Below are positions 49,914 to 59,518 of a DNA stretch of 64,000 nt, one piece after another. This stretch comes from Sporosarcina sp. BI001-red (GTDB lineage Bacteria > Bacillota > Bacilli > Bacillales_A > Planococcaceae). The notes under the pieces were generated by a model. It worked only from the letters and a program-made list of their open reading frames with translations, did not search any database and was not told the origin of the DNA. The stretch's first letter is position 1. Every line of letters begins with the position of its first letter. Both the position numbers and the translations under genes were made by a program. Location of the stretch: contig NZ_QQAK01000011.1 of assembly GCF_003384035.1 (NCBI RefSeq), positions 248,001-312,000 of the forward strand, in the 5' to 3' direction.

Positions 49914-51545
49914 ATGAATTATGAATCGAACAGAATAGGAGAAGATATCGATCCTCGGTACGGCAGCTCTTTCATGGCTAAGAAAAATGCTGTTGCCACC
50001 CCTAACAAACTCGCCTCGATGGCAGCCAATCGTATCCTCAACAAAGGGGGAAACGCAATTGATGCTATGGTAACTGCAAACTCAGTACTCGGCGTGGTAT
50101 TTCCTCATATGACTGGTGCAGGAGGAGATTCGTTCTGGCTCATCTATGATGCAAAAACCGGTAAAAGGTATTCCCTGAATGCTACAGGCCATTCAGGAGA
50201 AGACGTGACAATGGACAAGTTCGACAAAGAAGAAGGCATGGACATCCGCGGCCCTAAAGCTGTAACGACAGTACCCGGAGCTGTAAGTGGATGGATTGCC
50301 GCTCATGAACGTTTTGGAAAACTGACCATGAAAGAATGTCTGGAGCCGGCGATTGAATACGCCTATGAAGGTTTTCCAGTAGGTAGATCCCTAGCAAAGT
50401 TTTCCGAAGTGGCATTAACCTTACTTCGTACTTATCCATCCACCGCAAAAGTCTTTCTTAAACAAGGCGTTGCCCCCTATATGAAAGGCGATACGATGAA
50501 GAACCCTGACTTAGGGAAAACACTTGAACAAATTGCAGAACACGGAACGAATGCTTTTTACAAAGGTGATATTGCCGATAAGGTGACCGAATTCCTACAA
50601 CAACATGGAGGTTTGCTGAAAAAAGATGACTTTTCACGCCATCAAGCAACTTGGGAAGATCCCGTTGAAGTCCAATATGGTGATCGAACAGTTATCGCTC
50701 CCCCTCCAAACTCCGCTGGTATGGTGACCCTCCAGATTCTTGGCATGATGGATCATCTGGATATTACAAGTATGAAAGGCCATGAGGAAAAGTTCATCGA
50801 CGCATTCACGCGCGCGACTGCATTTTCGTTCATGGATCGTGATGCATTCCTTGATGACCCTAACTTCAATAAGGTTCCAACAGACGTACTCTTAAGTAAA
50901 GAGTACTTCAAAGAACGTGTGAAAAAGATGCATGATCCAGCATTAGGGCCACCCGAAAACGGCTACGCCAATAAAGGTGATACTACCTTTAGTTGCGCAG
51001 TAGATGATGAAGGTAATGCAGTCGGTGTCATCCAGAGCCTGTACTGGGAATGGGGTTCAGGCGTTGTTGCAGAAGGAACTGGAATGTTGTTACAGAACAG
51101 AGGTAGCTACTTCTCACTTGACGCTAAGGCGCGCAACAAATTAGAGCCGCACAAACGCCCAGCTCATACGCTAACCTGTTCCATGGTCTTCCATGAAGAC
51201 AAACCAGAAATTATTGTTGGAGCTATGGGTGGAGATGGAGAACCACAGACACAAGCTTTAATCATCATGCGACTTTTAAACCAAGGATACTCCGTTCAAG
51301 AAGCAATTGACGCGCCACGCTGGTTACTAGGTAGGACCTGGGGTGAAAACCTTAGAGGATTGCGACTAGAAGGACGATATGATGAAAAGATTGCGGATAA
51401 GCTACGTGATCTGGGACACGTTAACGTGACCATGATTGAAAACTTTAGTGATCTAATGGGACATGCCCAAGCAATCCGTATTTGGCCGGACCGGATCGAA
51501 GCTGGTGCCGATCCTCGTGCTGGTGGACTTGCAATTGGTAACTAA
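49914..51545 (+). CDS. Gamma-glutamyltransferase family protein (YwrD-like)
   Basis: 543 residues, no signal peptide, so cytosolic. Family motifs: VATPNKLASMAANRILNKGGNAIDAMV, MTGAGGDSFW, the region PGAVSGW, and the autoprocessing site at GDTTFSCAVDDEGNAVGV, whose Thr should become the N-terminal nucleophile of the small subunit. The C-terminal GAMGGDGEPQTQ loop is also present. Normal secreted GGTs cleave glutathione; YwrD-type relatives lack export and their substrate is unknown. AAGGAAGGTGAC precedes the ATG. Gap of 48 bases to the oxalate decarboxylase gene, so cotranscription is possible. Confidence 0.87.
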   Translation: MNYESNRIGEDIDPRYGSSFMAKKNAVATPNKLASMAANRILNKGGNAIDAMVTANSVLGVVFPHMTGAGGDSFWLIYDAKTGKRYSLNATGHSGEDVTMDKFDKEEGMDIRGPKAVTTVPGAVSGWIAAHERFGKLTMKECLEPAIEYAYEGFPVGRSLAKFSEVALTLLRTYPSTAKVFLKQGVAPYMKGDTMKNPDLGKTLEQIAEHGTNAFYKGDIADKVTEFLQQHGGLLKKDDFSRHQATWEDPVEVQYGDRTVIAPPPNSAGMVTLQILGMMDHLDITSMKGHEEKFIDAFTRATAFSFMDRDAFLDDPNFNKVPTDVLLSKEYFKERVKKMHDPALGPPENGYANKGDTTFSCAVDDEGNAVGVIQSLYWEWGSGVVAEGTGMLLQNRGSYFSLDAKARNKLEPHKRPAHTLTCSMVFHEDKPEIIVGAMGGDGEPQTQALIIMRLLNQGYSVQEAIDAPRWLLGRTWGENLRGLRLEGRYDEKIADKLRDLGHVNVTMIENFSDLMGHAQAIRIWPDRIEAGADPRAGGLAIGN

Positions 51546-51593
51546 TAGGAGATAACCATTCTACTAGGTTTCTAAAATTCGAAAGGAGATTTT

Positions 51594-52763
51594 ATGATGA
51601 ACACAAATACTGATAACACAACACAAACTAATCCTCAACCAATTAAAAATGATCGTGGTGGCCACATTTGGGGCGCCACTAATCCTGAAATTGATCGTCA
51701 AAACCCTGACATTATCGTGCCACCTGACACGGACAGTGGAACGATGCCTAACTTGAAGTTCCCTTTTGCTCACTCTCACATGCGTGTCGAGCACGGCGGG
51801 TGGTCACGAGAGGTAACCATTCGTGAAATGCCAGCTGCTGAAACAATCGCGGGTGTTAATATGCACCTTGAACCTGGAGGTGTACGGGAACTTCACTGGC
51901 ACAAAGAGGCTGAATGGTCTTATATGATCAAAGGAAAGGCGCGAATTACAGCGATTTCCCCCGATGGACGTGAATTTGTAGATGATGTGGGGGCGGGAGA
52001 CCTATGGTATTTCCCTTCAGGCATCCCGCATTCCATTAAGGGGCTCAGTGAAGGTGCTGAATTCGTCCTTGCGTTTGACAACGGAAGTTTTTCAGAGAAT
52101 AGTACATTCTCCATAACCGATTGGTTTTCCAGCACTCCAAAAGATGTGCTGGCTGCAAATTTCGGAGTATCTGAAGAAGAATTTGACAAAATTCCCGATG
52201 GCGAAGTTTATATGTATCAGGGGGCTGTACCAGGCCCTATCGCAGAAGACCTTCCAGAGGATCCGAACGAATTCGTCGAATTCCCTTACAGTTTTAAATT
52301 GACGGATGTCGAGCCCGTAGAAACGAGCGGTGGAAAAGCATGGGTTGTAGATTCCAATAACTTTAAGGTGTCTAAAACTATTGCGGCCGCTTTAGTTGAA
52401 GTCGAACCTGGTGGCATTCGAGAAATGCATTGGCATCCTAACGAATCCGAGTGGCAATATTACCTTGAAGGTCAAGGTCGCATGACTGTATTCGCGTCTG
52501 GTGGAAAAGCACGTACGTATGATTTCCAGGCAGGCGACGTGGGTTATGTCCCATTTGCAATGGGACACTATGTTCAAAATACGGGAAATACTCCGTTACG
52601 ATTCCTGGAAATGTTCCGGAGTGATCACTTTGCAGATGTATCTCTCAATCAATGGATGTCTCAGACACCACCACATCTTTTGAAAGAACACTTGCCGCTT
52701 AGTGATGAATTCATGAAGAATGCATTGCACAATGACAAACGACCGAATGTAAAATATAAATAA
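51594..52763 (+). CDS. oxdC: Oxalate decarboxylase (bicupin, manganese)
   Basis: Converts oxalate to formate and CO2. 389 residues with two cupin domains. In the N-terminal cupin the Mn ligands are His101, His103 and Glu107 (RELHWHKEAEW), with a further His in GIPHSI; in the C-terminal cupin His279, His281 and Glu286 (EMHWHPNESEWQYY) with a His in MGHYVQ. The lid loop SENST (167-171) with Glu168 is the feature that separates decarboxylase from oxalate oxidase, so the activity call is good. No signal peptide. AAAGGAG precedes the ATG. Confidence 0.95.
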   Translation: MMNTNTDNTTQTNPQPIKNDRGGHIWGATNPEIDRQNPDIIVPPDTDSGTMPNLKFPFAHSHMRVEHGGWSREVTIREMPAAETIAGVNMHLEPGGVRELHWHKEAEWSYMIKGKARITAISPDGREFVDDVGAGDLWYFPSGIPHSIKGLSEGAEFVLAFDNGSFSENSTFSITDWFSSTPKDVLAANFGVSEEEFDKIPDGEVYMYQGAVPGPIAEDLPEDPNEFVEFPYSFKLTDVEPVETSGGKAWVVDSNNFKVSKTIAAALVEVEPGGIREMHWHPNESEWQYYLEGQGRMTVFASGGKARTYDFQAGDVGYVPFAMGHYVQNTGNTPLRFLEMFRSDHFADVSLNQWMSQTPPHLLKEHLPLSDEFMKNALHNDKRPNVKYK

Positions 52764-52773
52764 ACAGAATGGA

Positions 52774-52806
52774 ATTCGGCGGGCTAAGTCCCTCCGGATT
52801 TTTTTA
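52774..52806 (+). terminator. Rho-independent terminator of oxdC
   Basis: ATTCGGCGGG pairs with CCCTCCGGAT with one mismatch, followed by a run of seven T. Confidence 0.75.
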
Positions 52807-52915
52807 TCGTTCCACAAACCACGCCTTGCATCGCCTCGCCATCTTAAAAGTTTGCAATAAAACTTCACTGCCTAAAACCAACCATGTGAGCACGTGATAA
52901 ATCCATCTCCCAATA

Positions 52916-52945
52916 TTAAAACCCACAGCTCGAAAGCTGTGGGTT
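52916..52945 (-). terminator. Terminator of the RND exporter gene
   Basis: ACCCACAGCT and AGCTGTGGGT form a 10-bp stem closed by a TTCG tetraloop on the minus strand; the T tract is short (TTTTAAT). Confidence 0.75.
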
Positions 52946-52948
52946 CAC

Positions 52949-55900
52949 TTATACACGCTCTGCTTTATGTCCAATCAGTTTGTAGTACACAAGATACAAT
53001 GATGGAATCATCACCAGTGTAAACAAACTCGAGAACGCAAGCCCTGCGATGATCGTAATTGCAAGTGCTTCAAACAACGGATCACCCGATACAGCAACTG
53101 GAATCAGTGCCACAATCGATGTCAGGGAGGTCAAAATGATGGGTTTAATACGCGCGTAGCCCGATTCTACAATAGCTTCGATGACATCCATATTGCCTAG
53201 AAGACGGCGTGCCTCCACAAAGTCAATTAGCACTACCGCATTCCGCACGACAATACCGGTCAATGAAACAATTCCCATGACACCGAGGAAGCTAAGGGGC
53301 GTTTGTGTGATGAACAATCCAAGTATCGCTCCCGAAATACCAAGATACACGGCAAACAATACGAGGAACGGTAGACTGAACGACTTGAATTGGAACGCAA
53401 TGACCAAGTATACGAGTAACAAGACGACTAGGAATAGAATGCCGATCTCCGCAAAGAATGCCTGCTGATCTGAATTCTCTCCACCCGTTGAAATCGTATA
53501 GCCTTCAGGTAAGCTTTTCTTTTCTACCTCAGCAGCATCTAACATGTCATCTTTAAATCCATCCGCATCGCCATACGCTTTTAACGTAATTGCTCGCTCC
53601 CCCTTTTCATGAGGCACTTGTGCGAGTAACGATGCTTTCTCTGAAGTAAGCAATTCATCCAATGAAACGAGTTTTGGCGGACCTTGAGTCATCATGGATG
53701 GTACGACACTTCCTGAGAGATCTACCGGTTCCCCTTCATTCACTCCTTTTTCCTTTAACACGACCTGCTTTGAAATGTCGCCTTCATACAACTTGAATAA
53801 GGGAATACCTTGCGTCAGTAACTGTAACTGATTCGTTACTAAGTTCAACGAAATCCCGTTCTCCTCCAGTGCTTGACGATTCGGCACGTACTGGACTGCT
53901 GGAACTGGTTCTCCTAAATTATCCGTCACGATGTCGGCGCCATTTTCAAGCAAACGAGCTCTCAAATCGTTACGTAGCTGAGCGAGCTGGTCGATATCCT
54001 CGCCCTTAATCGTTACGGTGACCGGCGCTCCGACAGGCGGCCCTTGGACAATTGTATCCAGGAAGATTTCCGCATCACCATAGCGTTTCCGTAATTCCGG
54101 TTCCCACTTGTCGATGAATTCAGAAGCGCTCGTGTTTTCTTTTTTGATACGGAATACGGCTTGCCCGGTATTTCCACCCGTATTATCCATAGAAGAAGCA
54201 AACAGATTAGGTAATCCGCTACCTGAGAAGATAGCTGTTTCTTTTACGTTTTTATCTTCCTCTGAAACGTCGTCAATGATCTTTTGGATCTCGTTATTCG
54301 TTTCGTCAATCGTCGTTCCTGCTGGAAGTCGGACATTCATCGTCACTTCTTCCTTATCAGCAGCTGGGAAGAACTCAAACGGTGTTAGAAGTGCTAGGAA
54401 TAGCAATCCAGTCGCGATAACTAGACCACCGATTCCGACGAGTAACGGTCGCTTCAACACGGTGCGCAACACTTTTTCAGAATAGAATACGGCGATTCTC
54501 TCCAATGGCTTTCCTAAGAATCCCGGCGTATCTGAGATCTTTTTATTGCGTCGTTTCGTTTTGATGAATTGAAGCATCGGAACAAGCGTGACCGATAACA
54601 CAGTCGATGCAATAATTGTGGTGATTAAGATACTCGGGAGTGCTTTGATAAATGCACCATTGCCACCGGATAGTAAAAGTAACGGTGAAAACGTTACGAC
54701 TATCGCTAAACTGGAAGAAATAATGGACGTATAGACTTCTTTGACACCATTAACGGCACCATCCAAGGGTGAATCCCCTAGCTTATAGCGTCGCTGAATG
54801 TTGTCATTCACGACGATACTATCATCTACTAGAATCCCGATTGCGATTATGAGCCCGATGACCGATATCTGGTTCAAATCGACTCCCATGTACGGAATTG
54901 GAATAAGGCCAACGAGGACAGAAGCAAGTACGGTCAATGCAACTGCAAAAGAACCGAATAATGTCAGCCCAGCTGTTGTTACAACTAGTACCGCAATGAC
55001 TGCAATGAGTAGTGACACATACAAGCTATTGAATATGGAGTTCACATTGTCTGCTTGCGATTCATATGTGTGAGCTGTTACTACTTTAGGAAGTTCTTCA
55101 ATATAGCGATCCATCTTCTTTGAAATGCTTTTATCCATCGAAGGGATGTCTTGCCCTGGCTGAAGGAAAATCGTATAAGAAATTGCAGATTGTCCGTCAT
55201 ATGTAACAATATCCTTCGCTTCTTTTGCCACTTCTCCAATATCGGCTACTTTAGTCAATGGAACAGCAGCATCTCCGATTTGTAATTGTTTTAGTTTTTC
55301 AATTCCCTCATCTTGCTTCACTGTCAGAACAACACGTTCTTTACCGTCATCATGTGTTCCTAGTGATAGTGGCTGATTCGCTTGTTGCAACACACTGAGT
55401 ACATCAAACGGTTGCAATCGATTCTCGGCTAATTTCTCAGGATCGAGCGTAATCATCAGTTGTTTTTCTGTGAATCCTTTGACGGTTGTTCCTGCTACTC
55501 CTTCTATAGACTGGATATCATCTGATAGCGTTCCAAATGATGTCTCTAAGTCTGCAAGTGCTGCATCGTCTCCAGTGAACATGTAAGAAACGAGTGGAAA
55601 TGCGAGATCGAGTTTTTTCACTTCAGGCGTTTGTGCGTTCTCTGGTAACTCACTAGCCGATCGCTGTACTTCTTGCTGTAGTTTGCTAATCGTCTGTTCT
55701 GAGTCGATCCCATCCTTTAACGACAATGTAATGATCGATGCAGAATTTGCAGAGACAGACTTCATAGTATCGATACCGTCCACTTTCTTAACTGCTCGCT
55801 CTAGTGGATTCGTTACCATTCTTTCTACTTCACCTGGTTCTGCACCTGGTAGAATGGAAGAAACCATTACAAGGTCGACAGGGGTTTCAGGAATTTCACG

Positions 55901-55993
55901 TTTTGGCAGAGTTAAAAATGTATAAACTCCAACTAGCATAAGGATAAAGATAAGAAAGATAAATAATTTACTCCGTTTTAATAAATAGGCCAT
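52949..55993 (-). CDS. RND-family efflux transporter (SwrC/AcrB-like)
   Basis: 1014 residues with the HAE-type RND layout: an N-terminal helix, a first porter domain (about 40-310), helices 2-6, a second porter domain, then helices 8-12. Marks are LPKREIPETPVDLVMVSSILPGAEPGEVE near the start, the proton-relay region VIGLIIAIGILVDDSIVVNDNIQRR with the Asp pair, and MGIVSLTGIVVRNAVVLIDF at the C-terminal half. SwrC in Bacillus subtilis exports surfactin and gives swarming; other members export drugs. No adaptor gene is beside it, as with SwrC. AAGGAAGG precedes the ATG. Confidence 0.92.
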   Translation of the reverse strand: MAYLLKRSKLFIFLIFILMLVGVYTFLTLPKREIPETPVDLVMVSSILPGAEPGEVERMVTNPLERAVKKVDGIDTMKSVSANSASIITLSLKDGIDSEQTISKLQQEVQRSASELPENAQTPEVKKLDLAFPLVSYMFTGDDAALADLETSFGTLSDDIQSIEGVAGTTVKGFTEKQLMITLDPEKLAENRLQPFDVLSVLQQANQPLSLGTHDDGKERVVLTVKQDEGIEKLKQLQIGDAAVPLTKVADIGEVAKEAKDIVTYDGQSAISYTIFLQPGQDIPSMDKSISKKMDRYIEELPKVVTAHTYESQADNVNSIFNSLYVSLLIAVIAVLVVTTAGLTLFGSFAVALTVLASVLVGLIPIPYMGVDLNQISVIGLIIAIGILVDDSIVVNDNIQRRYKLGDSPLDGAVNGVKEVYTSIISSSLAIVVTFSPLLLLSGGNGAFIKALPSILITTIIASTVLSVTLVPMLQFIKTKRRNKKISDTPGFLGKPLERIAVFYSEKVLRTVLKRPLLVGIGGLVIATGLLFLALLTPFEFFPAADKEEVTMNVRLPAGTTIDETNNEIQKIIDDVSEEDKNVKETAIFSGSGLPNLFASSMDNTGGNTGQAVFRIKKENTSASEFIDKWEPELRKRYGDAEIFLDTIVQGPPVGAPVTVTIKGEDIDQLAQLRNDLRARLLENGADIVTDNLGEPVPAVQYVPNRQALEENGISLNLVTNQLQLLTQGIPLFKLYEGDISKQVVLKEKGVNEGEPVDLSGSVVPSMMTQGPPKLVSLDELLTSEKASLLAQVPHEKGERAITLKAYGDADGFKDDMLDAAEVEKKSLPEGYTISTGGENSDQQAFFAEIGILFLVVLLLVYLVIAFQFKSFSLPFLVLFAVYLGISGAILGLFITQTPLSFLGVMGIVSLTGIVVRNAVVLIDFVEARRLLGNMDVIEAIVESGYARIKPIILTSLTSIVALIPVAVSGDPLFEALAITIIAGLAFSSLFTLVMIPSLYLVYYKLIGHKAERV

Positions 55994-56114
55994 GGGTGTC
56001 CTTCCTTTCTTGGATTAATAGCGGTTTCATTTAAGCAACACTTCTATCTTTCATCATGCCATAGCTACCTACCAATCTCAATTGTGGAAACCTTAATAAG
56101 AGACTAATAATTGT

Positions 56115-56143
56115 TTGACAATGACATAAGAATCTTGTACATT
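56115..56143 (+). promoter_or_regulatory. Promoter of guaC
   Basis: Perfect TTGACA (56115-56120), 17-base spacer, TACATT (56138-56143). CGAACAAT at 56153-56160 and the reverse-like TTATTCG at 56181-56187 in the untranslated leader resemble half-sites of a PurR box, but the spacing is longer than usual, so PurR control is only possible. Confidence 0.75.
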
Positions 56144-56206
56144 ACATAAGGACGAACAATTACGTATCGTACCAAACAAATTATTCGCTTTTAGGAGTGT
56201 TCAATA

Positions 56207-57190
56207 ATGGATGTAGTATTCGACTATGAAGATATTCAACTGATTCCCGCAAAATGTATCGTTGACAGCCGTTCTGAGTGTGACACTTCCGTTACACTAG
56301 GAAAGCACACATTTCGCTTGCCTGTCGTTCCTGCCAATATGCAGACAATTATCGATGAAAAAATTGCCACTCAACTTGCTGAAGGCGGTTACTTCTATAT
56401 TATGCACCGTTTTGACCCTGCATCACGCCCAGCTTTCATCCGTGATATGCAAGGCCGTGGGTTGATTGCTTCAATTAGCGTTGGTGTTAAAGAAGACGAG
56501 TATGGGTTTGTTGAACAGCTCGCTCAAGATTCACTGATTCCAGATTATATTACAATCGACATTGCACACGGTCACTCAAACGCAGTGATTCGTATGATTC
56601 AACATATTAAGAAGCACTTACCTGAGAGTTTCGTTATCGCTGGTAACGTTGGAACACCAGAAGCCGTTCGTGAACTCGAGAACGCTGGTGCTGACGCAAC
56701 AAAGGTCGGGATTGGACCTGGTAAGGTTTGTATCACTAAGATTAAGACTGGTTTCGGTACAGGCGGCTGGCAGCTTGCTGCACTTCGCTGGTGTGCGAAA
56801 GCTGCTTCTAAGCCGATTATTGCAGATGGCGGAATCCGTACACACGGTGACATCGCGAAATCTGTTCGTTTTGGTGCTAGTATGGTCATGATCGGTTCAC
56901 TATTTGCAGGTCACGAAGAGTCACCTGGTCAAACAGTAGAACGTGATGGCGAACAGTTCAAGGAATACTTTGGTTCCGCTTCAGAGTTCCAAAAGGGCGA
57001 GAAGAAAAACGTTGAAGGTAAGAAAATGTTCGTTGAGTACAAAGGTCCTCTTCAAGATACGTTGACGGAGATGGAACAAGATTTGCAGTCATCGATTTCT
57101 TATGCCGGTGGTAAAAAGCTGGACGCGATCCGTACTGTGGATTATGCAATTGTGAAGAACTCTATCTTTAATGGAGATAAAGTTTATTAA
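56207..57190 (+). CDS. guaC: GMP reductase
   Basis: Converts GMP to IMP with NADPH and releases ammonia. 327 residues, the Firmicute-type length. The (beta/alpha)8 barrel has [15 protein letters not shown] at the start, [27 protein letters not shown], the catalytic Cys in [16 protein letters not shown], the phosphate loop [16 protein letters not shown] and [20 protein letters not shown]. The YGSAS-type motif reads [11 protein letters not shown]. It lacks the CBS insert of IMP dehydrogenase. The codon and ribosome binding site (TAGGAG) suggest good expression. Monocistronic, with a strong promoter and terminator. Confidence 0.96.
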   Translation: MDVVFDYEDIQLIPAKCIVDSRSECDTSVTLGKHTFRLPVVPANMQTIIDEKIATQLAEGGYFYIMHRFDPASRPAFIRDMQGRGLIASISVGVKEDEYGFVEQLAQDSLIPDYITIDIAHGHSNAVIRMIQHIKKHLPESFVIAGNVGTPEAVRELENAGADATKVGIGPGKVCITKIKTGFGTGGWQLAALRWCAKAASKPIIADGGIRTHGDIAKSVRFGASMVMIGSLFAGHEESPGQTVERDGEQFKEYFGSASEFQKGEKKNVEGKKMFVEYKGPLQDTLTEMEQDLQSSISYAGGKKLDAIRTVDYAIVKNSIFNGDKVY

Positions 57191-57243
57191 TTACGATTTA
57201 CTGTGTTGATTTGGACTTTAGGTCATTCACTTGAATGCGTACA

Positions 57244-57280
57244 AAAACCGGAATCCCTTTATTGAGGATTCCGGTTTTGT
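57244..57280. terminator. Bidirectional terminator
   Basis: AAAACCGGAATCC (57244-57256) pairs with GGATTCCGGTTTT (57266-57278). It serves guaC and the convergent Yip1-family gene. Confidence 0.88.
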
Positions 57281-57285
57281 TGTGG

Positions 57286-57924
57286 TTATAAAGAAAAGAT
57301 CGAGATGATAATGATTCCGATCGTTAATGATAGGACGACTGATACGATAACGGCGATGACGACCGTAACGAGAAAGACACCTAGACCCCGCCATGCGGAG
57401 AATCCATGCACTAGACCGATTCCTTTACATGAAATTACTGTACTATAAATTCCGATTGCAAATGTCAGAAGCATAGAGATTAAGTATACGCCAATTGGAA
57501 GATTCGTAATCGCAAACGCTTCTGCAGGTGGTGCTTGGAATGCTAATTTTCCATAACCTAAAATTACTAGGTAATTGACTGGTGCCAGCCATATTGTTGG
57601 TAACGTCGTGCCCGGGACTACGCGGAGCATTTCAGCAAATGTACCGGTCCCCCCAAACATCCCTTTTCCTATCCAGTGGTAGATTGCTGCACCAATCACC
57701 CATGAAATGAGTGCACCCACAAATGTGAATAAGATGAACAGCGGAATGAGAGCACCAAGCGGTAAATTGCTCAGTAACCCTGAACTTCCCGCTTGGTATC
57801 CTCCCGAAGCAAGTGCAGCTATGGCAAAGATAAGGATAGCATAACCCGTAGTTGTCTCGTCCTTCAAGTACCGTAAAGTTTCAGTCGGCCTGCTCCAAAT
57901 CGTGAGCAATGGTTTTAAATTCAT
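57286..57924 (-). CDS. Yip1-domain integral membrane protein
   Basis: 212 residues with five or so membrane helices. The N-terminal PTETLRYLKDE segment before the first helix, the central GGTGTFAEMLRVVPGTTLPTIW and LISMLLTFAIGIYSTVISCKGIGLVHGFSAWRGLGVFLV match the bacterial Yip1 family. No catalytic residue pattern. The role of bacterial members is not known; they may arrange membrane proteins. Divergent from the alpha/beta hydrolase gene. Confidence 0.85.
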   Translation of the reverse strand: MNLKPLLTIWSRPTETLRYLKDETTTGYAILIFAIAALASGGYQAGSSGLLSNLPLGALIPLFILFTFVGALISWVIGAAIYHWIGKGMFGGTGTFAEMLRVVPGTTLPTIWLAPVNYLVILGYGKLAFQAPPAEAFAITNLPIGVYLISMLLTFAIGIYSTVISCKGIGLVHGFSAWRGLGVFLVTVVIAVIVSVVLSLTIGIIIISIFSL

Positions 57925-58000
57925 AAATAGTCCTCCTTAGAACTTGTCACTCCCCTTTGATAGAAAAGATGGTACACTAATTTTTAGGGGGTGGAATTTT

Positions 58001-58954
58001 TTGAAAAGAAAAATTGCAATTGCACTCAGTACACTCATTGTCGTACTGCTTGTTGCACTCGTTTTTGCTGGCAATTACTTTTATAACCAAGGAATTAAGC
58101 GCGGCACTGAGGTAAAATTGCATAGTGAATCTGAAGCGGTTAATGATCTCGCCAGTGATGAGGATCAGGCGCTACTAAAGGAAGCCAAAATCTGGTATGC
58201 CGAACAGCCTAAGAACACCATTACCATGCAATCTTATGATAACTTAAAACTCAAAGCACAGTTTATCAAAAACAATAAAAGTGATGCACACCAAGCAGTT
58301 ATTCTTGCCCACGGTTTCCGCAATACCGGAGAAGATATGGGGAAGTATGCTAAGTTTTACTACGATCAAGGTTTTGACGTCCTGCTCCCTGACGCACGCG
58401 GACACGGAGATAGTGAAGGCGATTATATTGGCTACGGATGGCACGAACGCCTTGATTACAAAGATTGGATTCAATATCTCATTCAACAGCATGACGCTGA
58501 ACAAATCATTTTGCAAGGAAATTCCATGGGTGCTGCGACTGTTTTAATGACGAGCGGTGAAAAATTGCCCAAGCAAGTGAAAGGAATTGTCGCAGACAGT
58601 TCTTATAGCACAGTTAAAAAGGAATTGGCGCACCAGTTGAAATCGATTTATGGATTACCCGCGTTCCCTTTGCTTGACGTTACGAGTGTAATCGCTAAGA
58701 TACGTGCAGGGTACACGCTACAAGAAGCATCCGCTGTAGCTCAAGTAAAGAAAAATAAGGTCCCTTTACTTCTGATTCATGGCGAAGCAGATGACTTGGT
58801 TCCTACCGAAATGGCGACTGAATTGTACGAAGCAGCCAGTGGTGATAATGAGTTATGGATAGTTCCAGACGCTGGACATACAAAAGCGTTTGACAATATC
58901 ACAGGCGAGTATGAAGAAAAGCTTTCTCAGTACCTTGATAAAGTTCTAGATTGA
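58001..58954 (+). CDS. Membrane-anchored alpha/beta hydrolase (YqkD-like)
   Basis: 317 residues. One N-terminal membrane helix (about 5-27) anchors the hydrolase domain, which would face outward or the membrane surface. Triad candidates: the nucleophile Ser in LQGNSMGAATVL, the Asp in HGEADDLVP and the His in DAGHTKAF. The oxyanion segment LAHGFRNTGED and DARGHGDSEGDY are typical. An ester or peptide-like substrate is likely but unknown. The start is TTG at 58001 with GGGGGTGG 7 bases upstream; an open frame to 57944 has no site. Confidence 0.88.
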   Translation: MKRKIAIALSTLIVVLLVALVFAGNYFYNQGIKRGTEVKLHSESEAVNDLASDEDQALLKEAKIWYAEQPKNTITMQSYDNLKLKAQFIKNNKSDAHQAVILAHGFRNTGEDMGKYAKFYYDQGFDVLLPDARGHGDSEGDYIGYGWHERLDYKDWIQYLIQQHDAEQIILQGNSMGAATVLMTSGEKLPKQVKGIVADSSYSTVKKELAHQLKSIYGLPAFPLLDVTSVIAKIRAGYTLQEASAVAQVKKNKVPLLLIHGEADDLVPTEMATELYEAASGDNELWIVPDAGHTKAFDNITGEYEEKLSQYLDKVLD

Positions 58955-58962
58955 ATACTGGG

Positions 58963-58991
58963 TCGCTCTCCTTATTAGGAGGGCGATTTTT
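58963..58991 (+). terminator. Rho-independent terminator
   Basis: TCGC-t-CTCC pairs with GGAG-g-GCGA, followed by TTTTTC. It lies just after the hydrolase stop. Confidence 0.75.
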
Positions 58992-59169
58992 CATGTGAAC
59001 ATATATCGTATACCTTCTATTACGATAATATGAACAAAAGGTTTCATGGATAGCTAGCGCGGTTTTCTTTCGCTGCCTTTCAGGGTACGTTACGAGAAAT
59101 GAAAGAATTACAGGCCAAGGATACTTTCAGTTCGCGTTTCCCATACTGTTCTAAAAACGAGGTGAAGTA

Positions 59170-59427
59170 ATGGACTGGCACTTATTGTGGAAATCAATTC
59201 TTGTAGTACTTGTCGGAACATGTCTATTGCGACTAGCTGGAAGAAAATCAATTTCTCAAATGACACTCGCACAAACCGTCATCGTTATTGGATTAGGATC
59301 ACTAATCGTCCAACCGATTGTCGGCCATAATATCTGGTCGACGTTCACAGTAGGACTCGTGCTCGTATTAACACTATCTTTCCGACTCTTCCGGCATGAT
59401 GAGTTCGCCGCAGAATCCTTCTTCTGA
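59170..59427 (+). pseudogene. Truncated DUF421/YetF-family membrane protein
   Basis: 85 residues. The sequence aligns with the N-terminal two or three helices of DUF421 (YetF) proteins: WHLLWKSILVVLVGTCLLRLAGRKSISQMTLAQTVIVIGLGSLI, then GHNIWSTFTVGLVLVLTLSF. Family members normally continue into a soluble C-terminal domain and run to about 160-230 residues. Here the frame leaves the family after about residue 70 and stops at 59427 in unrelated sequence. GAGGTGA precedes the ATG, so it may still be translated. A short intact variant is possible, but a truncated gene is more likely. Confidence 0.7.
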
Positions 59428-59518
59428 CAAAAGTCTTTTTACAGAAGTTGCGAATAGATGCCATAACAACGATCCTCCGCAACATATAGAATAGTTGAAC
59501 TGGAAAGGATGGATTCAA

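Noticed and set aside
56021..56206. Purine riboswitch before guaC
   Set aside because: The leader between the promoter and the ATG is about 60 bases, too short for an aptamer, and the conserved purine-aptamer loops are absent.
59170..59427. New small membrane protein unrelated to known families
   Set aside because: The first 70 residues are clearly the N-terminus of DUF421, so truncation is the simpler reading.
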